Source: Stomoxys calcitrans
Lineage: Eukaryota; Arthropoda; Insecta; Diptera; Muscidae
Reading direction: 5' to 3'
DNA length: 64,000 nt
Assembly (NCBI RefSeq): GCF_963082655.1
Contig: NC_081555.1
Location: 32,101,266-32,165,265, forward strand
The position numbers and the translations under genes are program-made. Under the pieces are notes generated by a model. The model did not search any database. It had not been told where the DNA came from and saw only the letters and a program-made list of their open reading frames with translations. Shown piece by piece: positions 11,510 through 21,400 of the stretch. How positions within the stretch are numbered: the stretch's first letter is position 1; each line of letters starts with the position of its first letter.

Positions 11510-12165
11510 GTCAATGGGAGGCGGTCGTTCTCCAAGGAAATTGCTGTGGTATGTGGGGAGAATGTGTAAGAGCTGTCAAATGTGACGCTAAGTATTTTGT
11601 CGGAATCATTTCTCTATCGACCATCACAGTCAGTTCGACATTCACCTCACGCGCATTTGTGGAGAACAATGTGGCTAAAGATTTGTTGGCAGGTATCTTC
11701 AGATTTCTTGCAGCAAAATATGAGGAAAGTTCGTTGAAGTAGACGTTCAACCTATTGCAGACGTCAACAATGGGTGGGGGATCTGATGCCATGCCGACTG
11801 GAGTGGGTGGAATGGAGCAAAGGTAGATTTTAAACGGTGCCAGAGATATAACCCCACCTTGGGGAAATCCCTGTTTCACTCTACGGCGTTTCAACTTCTT
11901 ATCCCTAAATTCCACAAATGACTGGCGACCACACAGATAATTCGCGACCCAGCGTTTCAGGCCTGGCTGGAGAGACGTTTTGGCGATGTCCTCAAATAGT
12001 TTGGCATGGCTGACCGTGTCGAATGCCTTACGGCAAATGTGTGCGCCGGGAAATTGGGCCGAACTTGGGGTGTTCGACCAGCTGGTATAAAGCTAGCGGC
12101 TGCTGCGTTAATGATGTCTCGGAATTTCCTCCCGGCAACTAGCTCATCCAAGGTGCGTCATGTGT
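11510..12165 (-). mobile_element. Jockey-clade retrotransposon fragment (reverse transcriptase), degenerate
   Basis: The minus-strand frame at 11,915-11,511 gives 'RRVKQGFPQGGVISLAPFKIYL' split by substitutions, then 'PPIVDVCNRLNVYFNELSSYFAARNLKI' and 'KSLATLFST'. This is typical Jockey RT fingers/palm-to-thumb wording. An adjoining frame, 12,151-11,957, carries the preceding RT block ('AGRKFRDIINAAAA'). The segment expected to hold the YADD box is lost or mutated ('VGMASDPP'). Dead fragment. Confidence 0.75.
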
Positions 12166-12339
12166 CCATAATAAGCTAATGGTCTAGTATCGCAATGTTA
12201 GTACCACTAATGTATTCTAAATCAGAAAAAGGACTATGAATTAAAAGGGGAGGCTACAACAATGACAAATGGTGACACGAATGCTTCATTAAGGATACTT
12301 CTCTCATATCAATAAATGCAGTCCACTCATTCATAGAGT

Positions 12340-12495
12340 CTGAACTGGTGGAGTCTGAGCAATTGGTGGAGAAGTTTTAGCATGGCAGGATACCTCACAA
12401 ATGTGGCCAGCACTAGTAAGGGGAAAACCACCGCTAAAAATGGTTTTCTGTTATTCATGGACATGCTTACCTCTGCGTCACGGGACTAGCAAGTT
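12340..12495 (-). mobile_element. tRNA-derived SINE (type 1), partial
   Basis: Matches the SINE at 40,880-41,198 through 'ggtggagaagttttagcatggca', 'gtacctcacaaatgtggcc' and 'ggggaaaaccaccgctaaaaatgg', ending in the head sequence 'ggacatgcttacctctgcgt'. The middle of the head, including the B box, is deleted. The next 600 bases (12,496-13,110) have no recognised content apart from a duplicated 23-mer ('atctcttcacattttcata') near 12,680-12,725. Confidence 0.7.
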
Positions 12496-13119
12496 TAAAT
12501 ATCTCTGAAAAAGTGGTTGGACACCGGATATTTTACAACGTATGTATGTAGTTATAACGGTAAATATTTCTTCTTCTTTGTTTTCCGGTAAATTTTTAAT
12601 TTTTTTAATCTATTATAAGAAAATCTTCTCCAGCAAACCTTAATGTTGACTTAAACATGCCTTCAATATAACTTTTTATATATCTCTTCACATTTTCATA
12701 CATCTCTTCACATTTTCATATATCTATTGTAGATTTAATAAATAAACAACATTTACCGGCTGCTCCTAGAGATCAGCTGTCATTGTTGTTTTGCAATAGG
12801 GGCAGTCGCTTTCGTTTTACTTTCATTTCTAATTATTATCAAATCAAAGATGAATCGTTCAGTTGTAAAACAAAAATTATACTACCAATACCTCATATTG
12901 TACAAAACACCCTCTTAATTTCGTAGCTTTTTTAAATAAAACACAAAAACAAAACAAATTTCTTTTATATCTTGCTACTATTGTAACACACCAGACTACA
13001 AAGCCAGGTATAAATTTATCTGTGTGACTGCGTTTAATTATAGTTGCCATATCGTTTGAGAGTTTGTCGCAAGATATGTTGCGACAGAAAACATGCCGCT
13101 GGCTTTTATTTGAACCGTT

Positions 13120-14785
13120 GAGTGGAGCGGAAGTACAATATTATTTCATTCCGCAAGAATTTTCCTGTAACTCGTAATGGGTCATTATTTTTGGAAGAGA
13201 GTCACTCAAGGATAGCTGCGATAGATGTATCCATTAGGCGTTTGATGATCTGCGTCTGTTTCCAGTGGAGTGGCAGATCTAGAGTCTTAAGGACAAGGCT
13301 GAACCTATTCTATCTTCGCAAGCCTATTATTTGCCTAGGCCATCGGCCTTTCCCGGCAAATCAACACGCTCTTTAAGAGGTTGCAATAATATAAGGCGCA
13401 TAGCTCTCAGGTTTATTGAGAGGCTTGGTGCGAATGATCCTAAGACTCTAACTGTTAGGGAGAGAGACTCCTTCAATTGGACGCGGGTATTTGCTGCATA
13501 GGCTACCGCAAAGACTACACGTCTAGTTTCGGAAATTGCACTGAACCAGCCAAAAGGCTGGGGTCATGTGGAGGGCATCCCATGCCTAAAAGAACTAGGG
13601 TGAACAATAGTAAGATGGGTCCAAGAACCTGCATACCTAGGAATAAATGGAGTGGGATAGTCAATGAACTGTCATCAGTATACTCCAATATTCTTGCGGA
13701 ATTTCTGGGTCTCCTGCAGTTTGTGACGATGCAGGCTGCAAGCAAGATTCTGGCATCGAGACCTATTTCTTTGGGGTATATTCAGAAGTCAGAGAATCTA
13801 TGGAAAAAAACTGGTGCGGAAATACTAGAACTACTCGTTGATACACATTTCCGGGGAACTTCTCCAACGAAAAACGTGGTTCCAGAACAGGTTGTCACTG
13901 GAATGCATTCGTCAGAGGTTATTTGGGAAATTGTGTCTGAGCCGAAAATCCCTTGGGCGATAAGAAGTTTCGACTCCTTTAAGTCGCCAGGCCCTGATGA
14001 TGTATCGCCGATTGAATTACAGGCTGTGTCTGATAGACTGGTTCCCTGGCTTAGGGATATATACTCTGTTTGTATCAGAATGTCATATATGCCTGTGGGA
14101 TGGAGGGACACGAAGCTCATTTCCATTCCAAAAGCAGGAAAACCCTACCTCACGAAGGCGACAGATTTTCGTCCTATTAGTCTTTCATCCTTTATGCTGA
14201 AAACTTTTGAGAGATTGATAGAATCATATCTTAGGGCAAAGTTCCCTGGAGATCGAAACAGCCCTTCACCTAGTTGGCTACATAGAGAGAGTTCTCTCGC
14301 TGTCAAGAAATATACAATGGTAGCATTTCTTGACATCGAAGGAGCTTTCAATAATGTAAAACCGACGTCAATCATGAAGGAGTTAGAGTTTCTAGGCATC
14401 AGCTCTACCGTAAAAAAGTTTATGAATAACTAACTTACTCAAAGATGCATTACGGCAGGCTTGGGATCTGTGGATCTAAAAAGATGGGTCAGCAGAGGAA
14501 CTCCGCAAGGAGGTTACTGTCTCCTCTACTTTGGAATATAGCCATTAAGAATTTATTATTGTCTCTGAAAGAAAAAGGAGTATGATGATGACGTGGCAAT
14601 TGCGGTTAGAGGAAAGTTTCCCAGCACTCTAAGAGATGTACTTCAGGAAGCTCTACGTGCAAGAGCAAAGTGGGCTACCGAAAGTGGTCTGGGTATAAAT
14701 CCGTGCAAGCCAGAAGTAGTTCTTTTCAGCAGGAGATACAAGTTGCCTACAGTGGAACCTCTCTCCTTGTTCGGACTCGGCATAA
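13120..14785 (+). mobile_element. R1-like non-LTR retrotransposon 'family C', ORF2 fragment
   Basis: A 318-codon open frame at 13,477-14,433 covers the linker and first half of a reverse transcriptase. Landmarks are 'FDSFKSPGPDDVSPIELQ', 'GWRDTKLISIPKAGKP', 'DFRPISLSSFMLKTFERLIE', and the first catalytic aspartate in 'MVAFLDIEGAFNNV'. In shifted frames there follow 'SPLLWNIAIKNLLLSL' and, at 14,590-14,780, 'DDVAIAVRGKFPSTLRDVLQEAL' and 'KPEVVLFSRRYKLPTVEP'. The 5' part (13,120-13,476) is only loosely assignable. The element is cut at about 14,785 by a SINE tail. A second copy sits at 33.17-33.66 kb. Confidence 0.75.
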
Positions 14786-14872
14786 TAAGGAGGCCACTTA
14801 TCATTGAGCTTAAAACTTCAATCGGACTGCACTTATTGATATGAGAGAAGTATCTCCTGTTCCTTAATTAGT
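14786..14872 (+). mobile_element. Type 1 SINE, 3' fragment
   Basis: 'cttatcattgagcttaaaac', 'gcacttattgatatgagaga' and 'ctcctgttccttaatta' match, inverted, the 3' half of the 40.9-kb SINE. Confidence 0.6.
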
Positions 14873-15329
14873 CGTAGTTAGAACGCCCAAAAACAAACGA
14901 TCAAAATAATATTTTCTGTCTTCACAAACTTTGGGGGTTGGGGTTGCCTTATAAAATTTTCAGCAATTTTTCTTTGGCTAATTGTATTTTCGAATACACA
15001 CAGCGATTACGATGCTATGCTTGATGACCATTGAAAAGTGATGACATGTTCAAACACCCTCGTTAAACGGACAACAAGTGATAAACCCATTGCTCCATAT
15101 CTTCTTAAAAAGTGAATGTTTTGTATGCGCCCCACCAATTTTCCCCAATTGGGTGATGGAGGTGATCAAATTTAACAAAACCATTTTCATGTCAATGTTA
15201 CGTCATGCGACGTTAATTCGCATAATTCTACGAAGGTGTGTACTTCTTGGCCACAGAAAGCAGAAATTGATGTGTTCTCTATTCGCATCTGCTTTCAATT
15301 GACATACGCACCGCACCGCCGTCTTGTAT

Positions 15330-15370
15330 TCGATATAAAAACTCTTGCCAGATGTTGCTGTCGCTTAGTT
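15330..15370 (+). promoter_or_regulatory. Probable core promoter of the five-exon gene
   Basis: A TATAAAA box at 15,334-15,340 lies about 30 bases before 'cTTAGTTg' (15,364-15,370), a one-mismatch version of the fly initiator TCAGTT. The first ATG follows about 54 bases later in an 'AAAAATG' context. Inference from motif spacing only. Confidence 0.5.
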
Positions 15371-15419
15371 GTAATCTAAACGCGATTCAAGCCGCTCATT
15401 GAACTTCGAACTTTGAAAA

Positions 15420-18400
15420 ATGTCTTATATTGGCAATGTTTCCGACTTGGAATGTGAAAAAAGTGATACCAATAGAAATCGACCCTCAAATTTGGTAACA
15501 AAAACTCAGGCACACAAATTGTCCTCAGAACCGAAATGGTCAAGCAAACGGGCAGTTGATTCCGACTCCGAACAATCAACTTCTGAGAACTTTCTTACTA
15601 AAGGTAAAAGTTGAGTTCAAGAGAGGATATAAATTACGAAACGACGTTGCCAAGTGAAAAATATGTTATAATGTTTGGAAAAATATATTTAAAGTTTTTG
15701 TTATGCAAAATAATGAAGTAAAAAACAAGTAAAAAGGCATTTAGTTCGGCCGTGCCGAACTTTGGATACCCACCACCTCGGGTATATATGAAAACCCCCT
15801 TACGTCCCAATCCGGTGAAAATTGGATAACTTAGGCACCCAAATTCGACACGGATATTGAGTGGGCTAATAAATAAAAGTCATTGTTGAATTTTGTATTT
15901 CAAATTTCAACAAAATCGGGTAATAAATAAAGCTTTTATGAGCCTTAGACCCTTAATCGGCACATCGGTCTGTATGACAGCTATATCTAAATACAGTCCG
16001 ATCTTTACCATATTTGAATCGGATAGCTGGTGGCCCAAAACTACTTACTGTTTTAAATTTCAGCGAAATCGGATAAAAAATAAAGCTTTTATTCGTTCGG
16101 ACCCTTTATCGGCAGATCGGTCTATATGGCAGCTATGTCTAAATAAAGTCCGATCTGAACCACATTTGGGTCCTATGTTAGGAGGCGTAAAATTATTCAA
16201 TGTTTGAAATTTCAGTGAAATCGGTTAAAAAATAAAGCTTTTATGGGCTTTAGACCCTTTATCTGGAGATAGGTCTATATGACAGCTATATCTAAATATA
16301 GTCCGATCTGAAGCATATTTGGGTCCTATCTTAGAAGGCGTAAAACGACTTACTGTTTCAATTTTCAGCGAAATCGGTTAAAAAATAAAGCTTTTATGGG
16401 TTTTAGACCCTTTATCGGGAGATCGGTTTAAATGGCAGCTATATCTAAATATAGTCCGATCTGAACCGCATTTGGGTCCTATCTTATGGGCTTCAGACCC
16501 TTTATCGGGAGATTAGTCTATATGGCAGCTATATCTAAATATAGTCTGATCTGAACGGCATTTGGGTCCTATGTTAGGAGGCGAAAAACTACTCAATGTT
16601 TCAAATTTCAGCGAAATCGGTTAAAAAATAAAGCTTTTATGGGCTTCAGACCCTTTATCGGGAGATTAGTCTATATGGCAGCTATATCTAAATATAGTCT
16701 GATCTGAACCATATTTGGGTCCTACGTTAGGAGGCGTAATACTACTCAATGTTACAAATTCCAGCGAAATCGGTTAAAAAATAAATAATGGGCTTTAGAC
16801 CCTTTTTCTGGAGATCGGTCTATATGACAGCTATATCTAAATATAGTCCGATCTGAAGCATATTTGGGTCCTATCTTAGAAGGCGTAAAACGACTCAATG
16901 TTTCAAATTTCAGCGAAATCGGTTAAAAAATAAAGCTTTTATGGGTTTCAGACCCTTTATCGGGAGATCGGTATATATGGCAGCTATATATAAATATAGT
17001 CCAATATAGACCATATTTGGGTCAGATGTCGGGAGGCCCAAAAATACCCACTGTTTCGAATTTCAGCGAAATCGGATGAAAAATAATAAAATTTATGGGC
17101 AATAGACCCTTTATCGGAAAATTGGTCTATATAGCAGCTATATCCAAATATGGTCCGATTTGGCCTGTTCAAGAACTTAACCAGCGTGCATCAAAAATAC
17201 GTATCTGTGCCAAATGTCAGCTCAATATCTCAATTTTTGAAGGTTGTAGAGTGATTACAACAGACACACGGACATCGTTAAATCCTCTTAGAATTTTACG
17301 GCGATCCGAACTATATATACTTTGTAGGGCCGGAAATTATATTGAACTGGGTGGGGCATACTTCTCACAAATCAATGAGTGCTGTTCGATTCAATTTTAA
17401 GCTCAATGATAAGGGGATAACCGCATGCCGCAGAGCGACACCTCTTTGGGGAGAAGTTTTAACATGGCAAAGTACCTCACAAATGTCGCCAAAATTAGGA
17501 GGGGATAGGTTAGGTTAGGTTTAAGTGGCAGTCTACCATCAGACTCATTTAAACGTTTTCGTCCATTGTGATACCTCAGGAACAGAAGAAGGAAGATGCC
17601 ATCTAGTTTCTACCGCTGAACCATCCAGATCGCTTTAAAAAGCCTAACAACTTGCGAATGTTCACATCCGCTGAATCAGACAGGTTCTCAAAGTAATGAA
17701 AACCAAAAGTGGAACTCCATCTAGCTGCTAGTGCGAGACTCACACACACAGAAGGCGTTCTTAGTCTCTTCTTCTTCTAAGTCCTCACAGCTTCTGCAAA
17801 AGTCGTTGCTGGCAACCTTTAGTCTGCCAGCATGTTTTCCGATTAGACAGTGACTTGTCATGACGGACACAATGACTGAGACGCAAAGTAGTAGACCTCT
17901 TTAAGTCTAGATTAGACCACATAGTTTTGAAATGCTCACAGCCCCCTCTTTCTGACTATATCATTCGTTGTATTACGGGCCTGATCCTGAAAACGTAGCT
18001 TACATGTCGCTAGAGGCATGCCCACAGATTCCAGTATCCCTGGAATGTCTAGGGTAGTTCCTAGTCTCGCAAGCTCATCCGCTTTACAATCCTCTGGGAT
18101 ATCTCTGTGGTCCGGCACCCATAACAGGTAAATTTTGAACTGTTCAGCCATCTCGTTGAAAGATCTGCGACAGTCGAGGGAGGTTTTTTTTGTTCAGAAA
18201 TACGTTCTCCAGGGTTTTAATGGCTGCCTGGCAATCTGTGAAGATATTTATGCCAATCGTCGTTGAGACATTATATCCCAGCCATTCCACCACTTCCTTA
18301 ATTGCAAGGATCTCTGCTTGATACACAACGCAGTGGTCGGATAACCTCTTCGATATGACCAATACTAGATCTTTAGAGTACTCCCCAAAGAAGTCTATGT

Positions 18401-21400
18401 AATTTCTGTTAGCAGGAATATCGTGGAACCACGATCGGTTCTATTAGGAATAGTGTTACAGTACTTTTTATCAAAAAGCGGCTCAGGTAGGGTTTTATCC
18501 ACACCGCCTGGAACATCGCCATGTGGCGGCTACGGATACTCTACTTCTTAAAGTCAGAGTCAAAGTCAGTCACTCAGAGAAATTTTCTAGTAAAAACGGC
18601 AAAAATGTTTGCTAAAACAGAGGAGAGTCTGCTGAAAATGGGACAGCAGTAATTGTTTGCTAAAACAGCAAACATTTTCTGCTGTTTTCAACTGGCCGCC
18701 ATGTGGCGGCTACGGATACTCTACTTCCTAAAGTATTAACACTCAGAGAAATTTTCTAGTATAAAAGGCAAAAATGTTTGCTAAAACAGGGGAGAGCCTG
18801 CTGAAAATGGGACAGCAGTAACTGTTTGCTAAAACAGCAAACATTTTCTGCTGTTTTCAAATGGTAAAAAGTTAAAAAAAAGATTGAAAAAGTCATTTAT
18901 ACAGAAAAAAATCAGTAACAAAAAAAATCATTCCAAATTATGTGCAGATCGGTTGAAAATTGTAGTTACTACGGCTATTTAAATGGAAATCGGTCGATAC
19001 ATGTATATGGGAGCTATATCCAAATCTTAAACGATTTCAATGAAATCCTGCAGATAGGTTAAGTTCAGCAACAAAACAATCCGTGCCAAATTTTGTGTAG
19101 ATCGGTTGAAAATTGAAGTGCAAATCGGGCTATACATACATATGGGAGCTATATCTAAATCTGAACCGATTTGATGAAATCTTGCAGATATGTTAAAATC
19201 AGCAACAAAACAATCCATGCCAAATTTTGTGTAGATCGGTTGAAAATTTTCCTTACTACAGCTAATAAAGTGTAAATCGGGCGATACATATATATGGGAG
19301 TAATATCTAAACCTAAACCGATATTGATGAAATCTTGCAGATAGGTTAATATCAGTAACAAAACAATCCATGCCAAATTTTGTGCAGATCGGTTGAAAAT
19401 TGTATTTACTGCAGCCATCAAAGTGCAAATCGGGCTATACATACATATAGAAGCTAAATCTAAATCTGAACAGATTTTGATGAAATCTTGCAGATAGGTT
19501 AAGTTTAGCAACAAAACAATCCATGCCAAATTTTGTGCAGATCGGTTGAAAATTTTAGTTACTATGGTCATTAAAGTGCAAATCGGGCTATACATATATG
19601 TGGTAGCTATATCTAAGTCTGAACCGATTTTGATGAAATCTTGTAGTTAGATTAAGGTCAGCAACAAAACAATCCGTGACAACTTTTGTGCAGATCGGTT
19701 GACAATTGTAGTTACTATTGGGTTGCCCAAAAAGTAATTGCGGATTTTTTAAAAGAAAGTAAATGCATTTTTAATAAAACTTAGAATGAACTTTAATCAA
19801 ATTTACTTTTTTTACACTTTTTTTCTAAAGCAAGTTAAAAGTAACAGCTGATAACTGACAGAAGAAAGAATGCAATTACAGAGTCACAAGCCGTTGAAAA
19901 AATTTGTCAACGCCGACTATATGAAAAATCCGCAATTACTTTTTGGGCAACCCAATAGTAACTACAATTGTCAACCGATCTGCAAAAAAGTTGTCACGGA
20001 TTGTTTCGTTGCTGATCTTAATCTATCTGCAAGATTTCATCAAAATCGGTTCAGATTTAGATATATCTAAATTTGAACCGATTTTGATGAAATCTTGCAT
20101 TTATGTTAAAATCAGTAACAAAACAATCAAAATCGGATGAAAAATGCTCCTTTTATGAGATCAATACTCCATATCGGGAGATCGGTCTATATGGCAGCTA
20201 TATGCAGATATTCGACGAAAAGGTTTAGAGGGGCACTAGAACTCGCTGTGACAAACTTCATCCAAATCGGATGAAAAATGCTCCTTTTATAGGCTTATTA
20301 CACTATATCGGGAGATGGGTCTATTTGGCAGCTATATCCAAATATGGTCCGATCTGAACCACATTTGCCAGGAATGGGTAGGGGTCTACCAGAACATACT
20401 GTGCCAAATTTCATCGAATTCGGCTAAAAAATGGATCTTTTATGGCCTCAATACCATATATCGGGAGATCGGGCGGTCGGTCTAAGGGCAGCTATATCCA
20501 AATACATAAACTTCTTGAGCCTCTAGAGGGCGTAATTATGATTCAATTTGGCTGAAATTTATGGTACGAATCAAATATAATCTGAATCGGTCCATAGCCT
20601 GATACAGCTCCCATATAAACCGATCTCCCTAATTTACTTCTTGAGCCTCTAGAGGGCGCAATTCCTATCCGATTTGGCTGAAATTTGGAATGATGTATTT
20701 TGTTATGACTTCCAACAAATGTACATAGTATGGTTCAAATCGGTACATAACCTGATATAGCTGTCATATAAACCAATATAGGAACTTGACTTCTTGAGCC
20801 TCTAGAAGGCATTATTATTATTCGATTTTGCTGAAATGAACTTCAACATACGTGTTAAATATGGTCCGATTTGGACAACATTTGCCAGGAATGGGTAGGG
20901 GTCTACCAGAACACACTGTACCAAATTTCATCGAATTCGAGTAAAAAATTGATCTTTTATGACCTCAATACCATATATCGGGAGATCGGACGGTCGGTCT
21001 AAGGGCAGCTATATCCAAATATAGTCCGATCTGAACAACACTTCATAGAAATGGGTAGGGGTCTAACAGAACATATTGTGCCAAATTTCATCGAAATCGG
21101 AAGAAAAATGACCAAGACTTTAAGTCGGTCTATATAGCGGCTTTATATAACTAAAATTCGATTTTGTAAGAGCAGAAGATCAAGTTTATATACAATGAAT
21201 ACGAAACCATCAAAAACTGTTTGGAAAATATTTTTATATCCAAGATATCTGCAAAATTATTAATACCCAGCTTTTGGGTATTATAGGGTAATTAACCAAT
21301 TTTCCGGGTAAATACCTTTTGGGTATTTACCCATCGCCTATCTCTACCCATTATGGAACAAATTAGAAGGAAACTTACTTCTCACAGTATCAATTGCCCG

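Larger units (their letters stand above)
18930..21170. repeat. Mixed-orientation satellite-like arrays in intron 1
   Basis: From 18,930 to 19,717 there are about five units of ~115 bp ('gcaacaaaacaatccatgcc', 'gtgcagatcggttgaaaatt', 'gtgcaaatcgggctatacat'). After the MITE the array turns round (19,956-20,066) and turns again (about 20,064). From 20,140 to 21,170 a different unit type with 'tatatcgggagatcggtcta' dominates, with a stretch at 20,505-20,860 of the E1/E4 type in inverse orientation. No caps were found, so several element remnants are joined. Confidence 0.7.
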
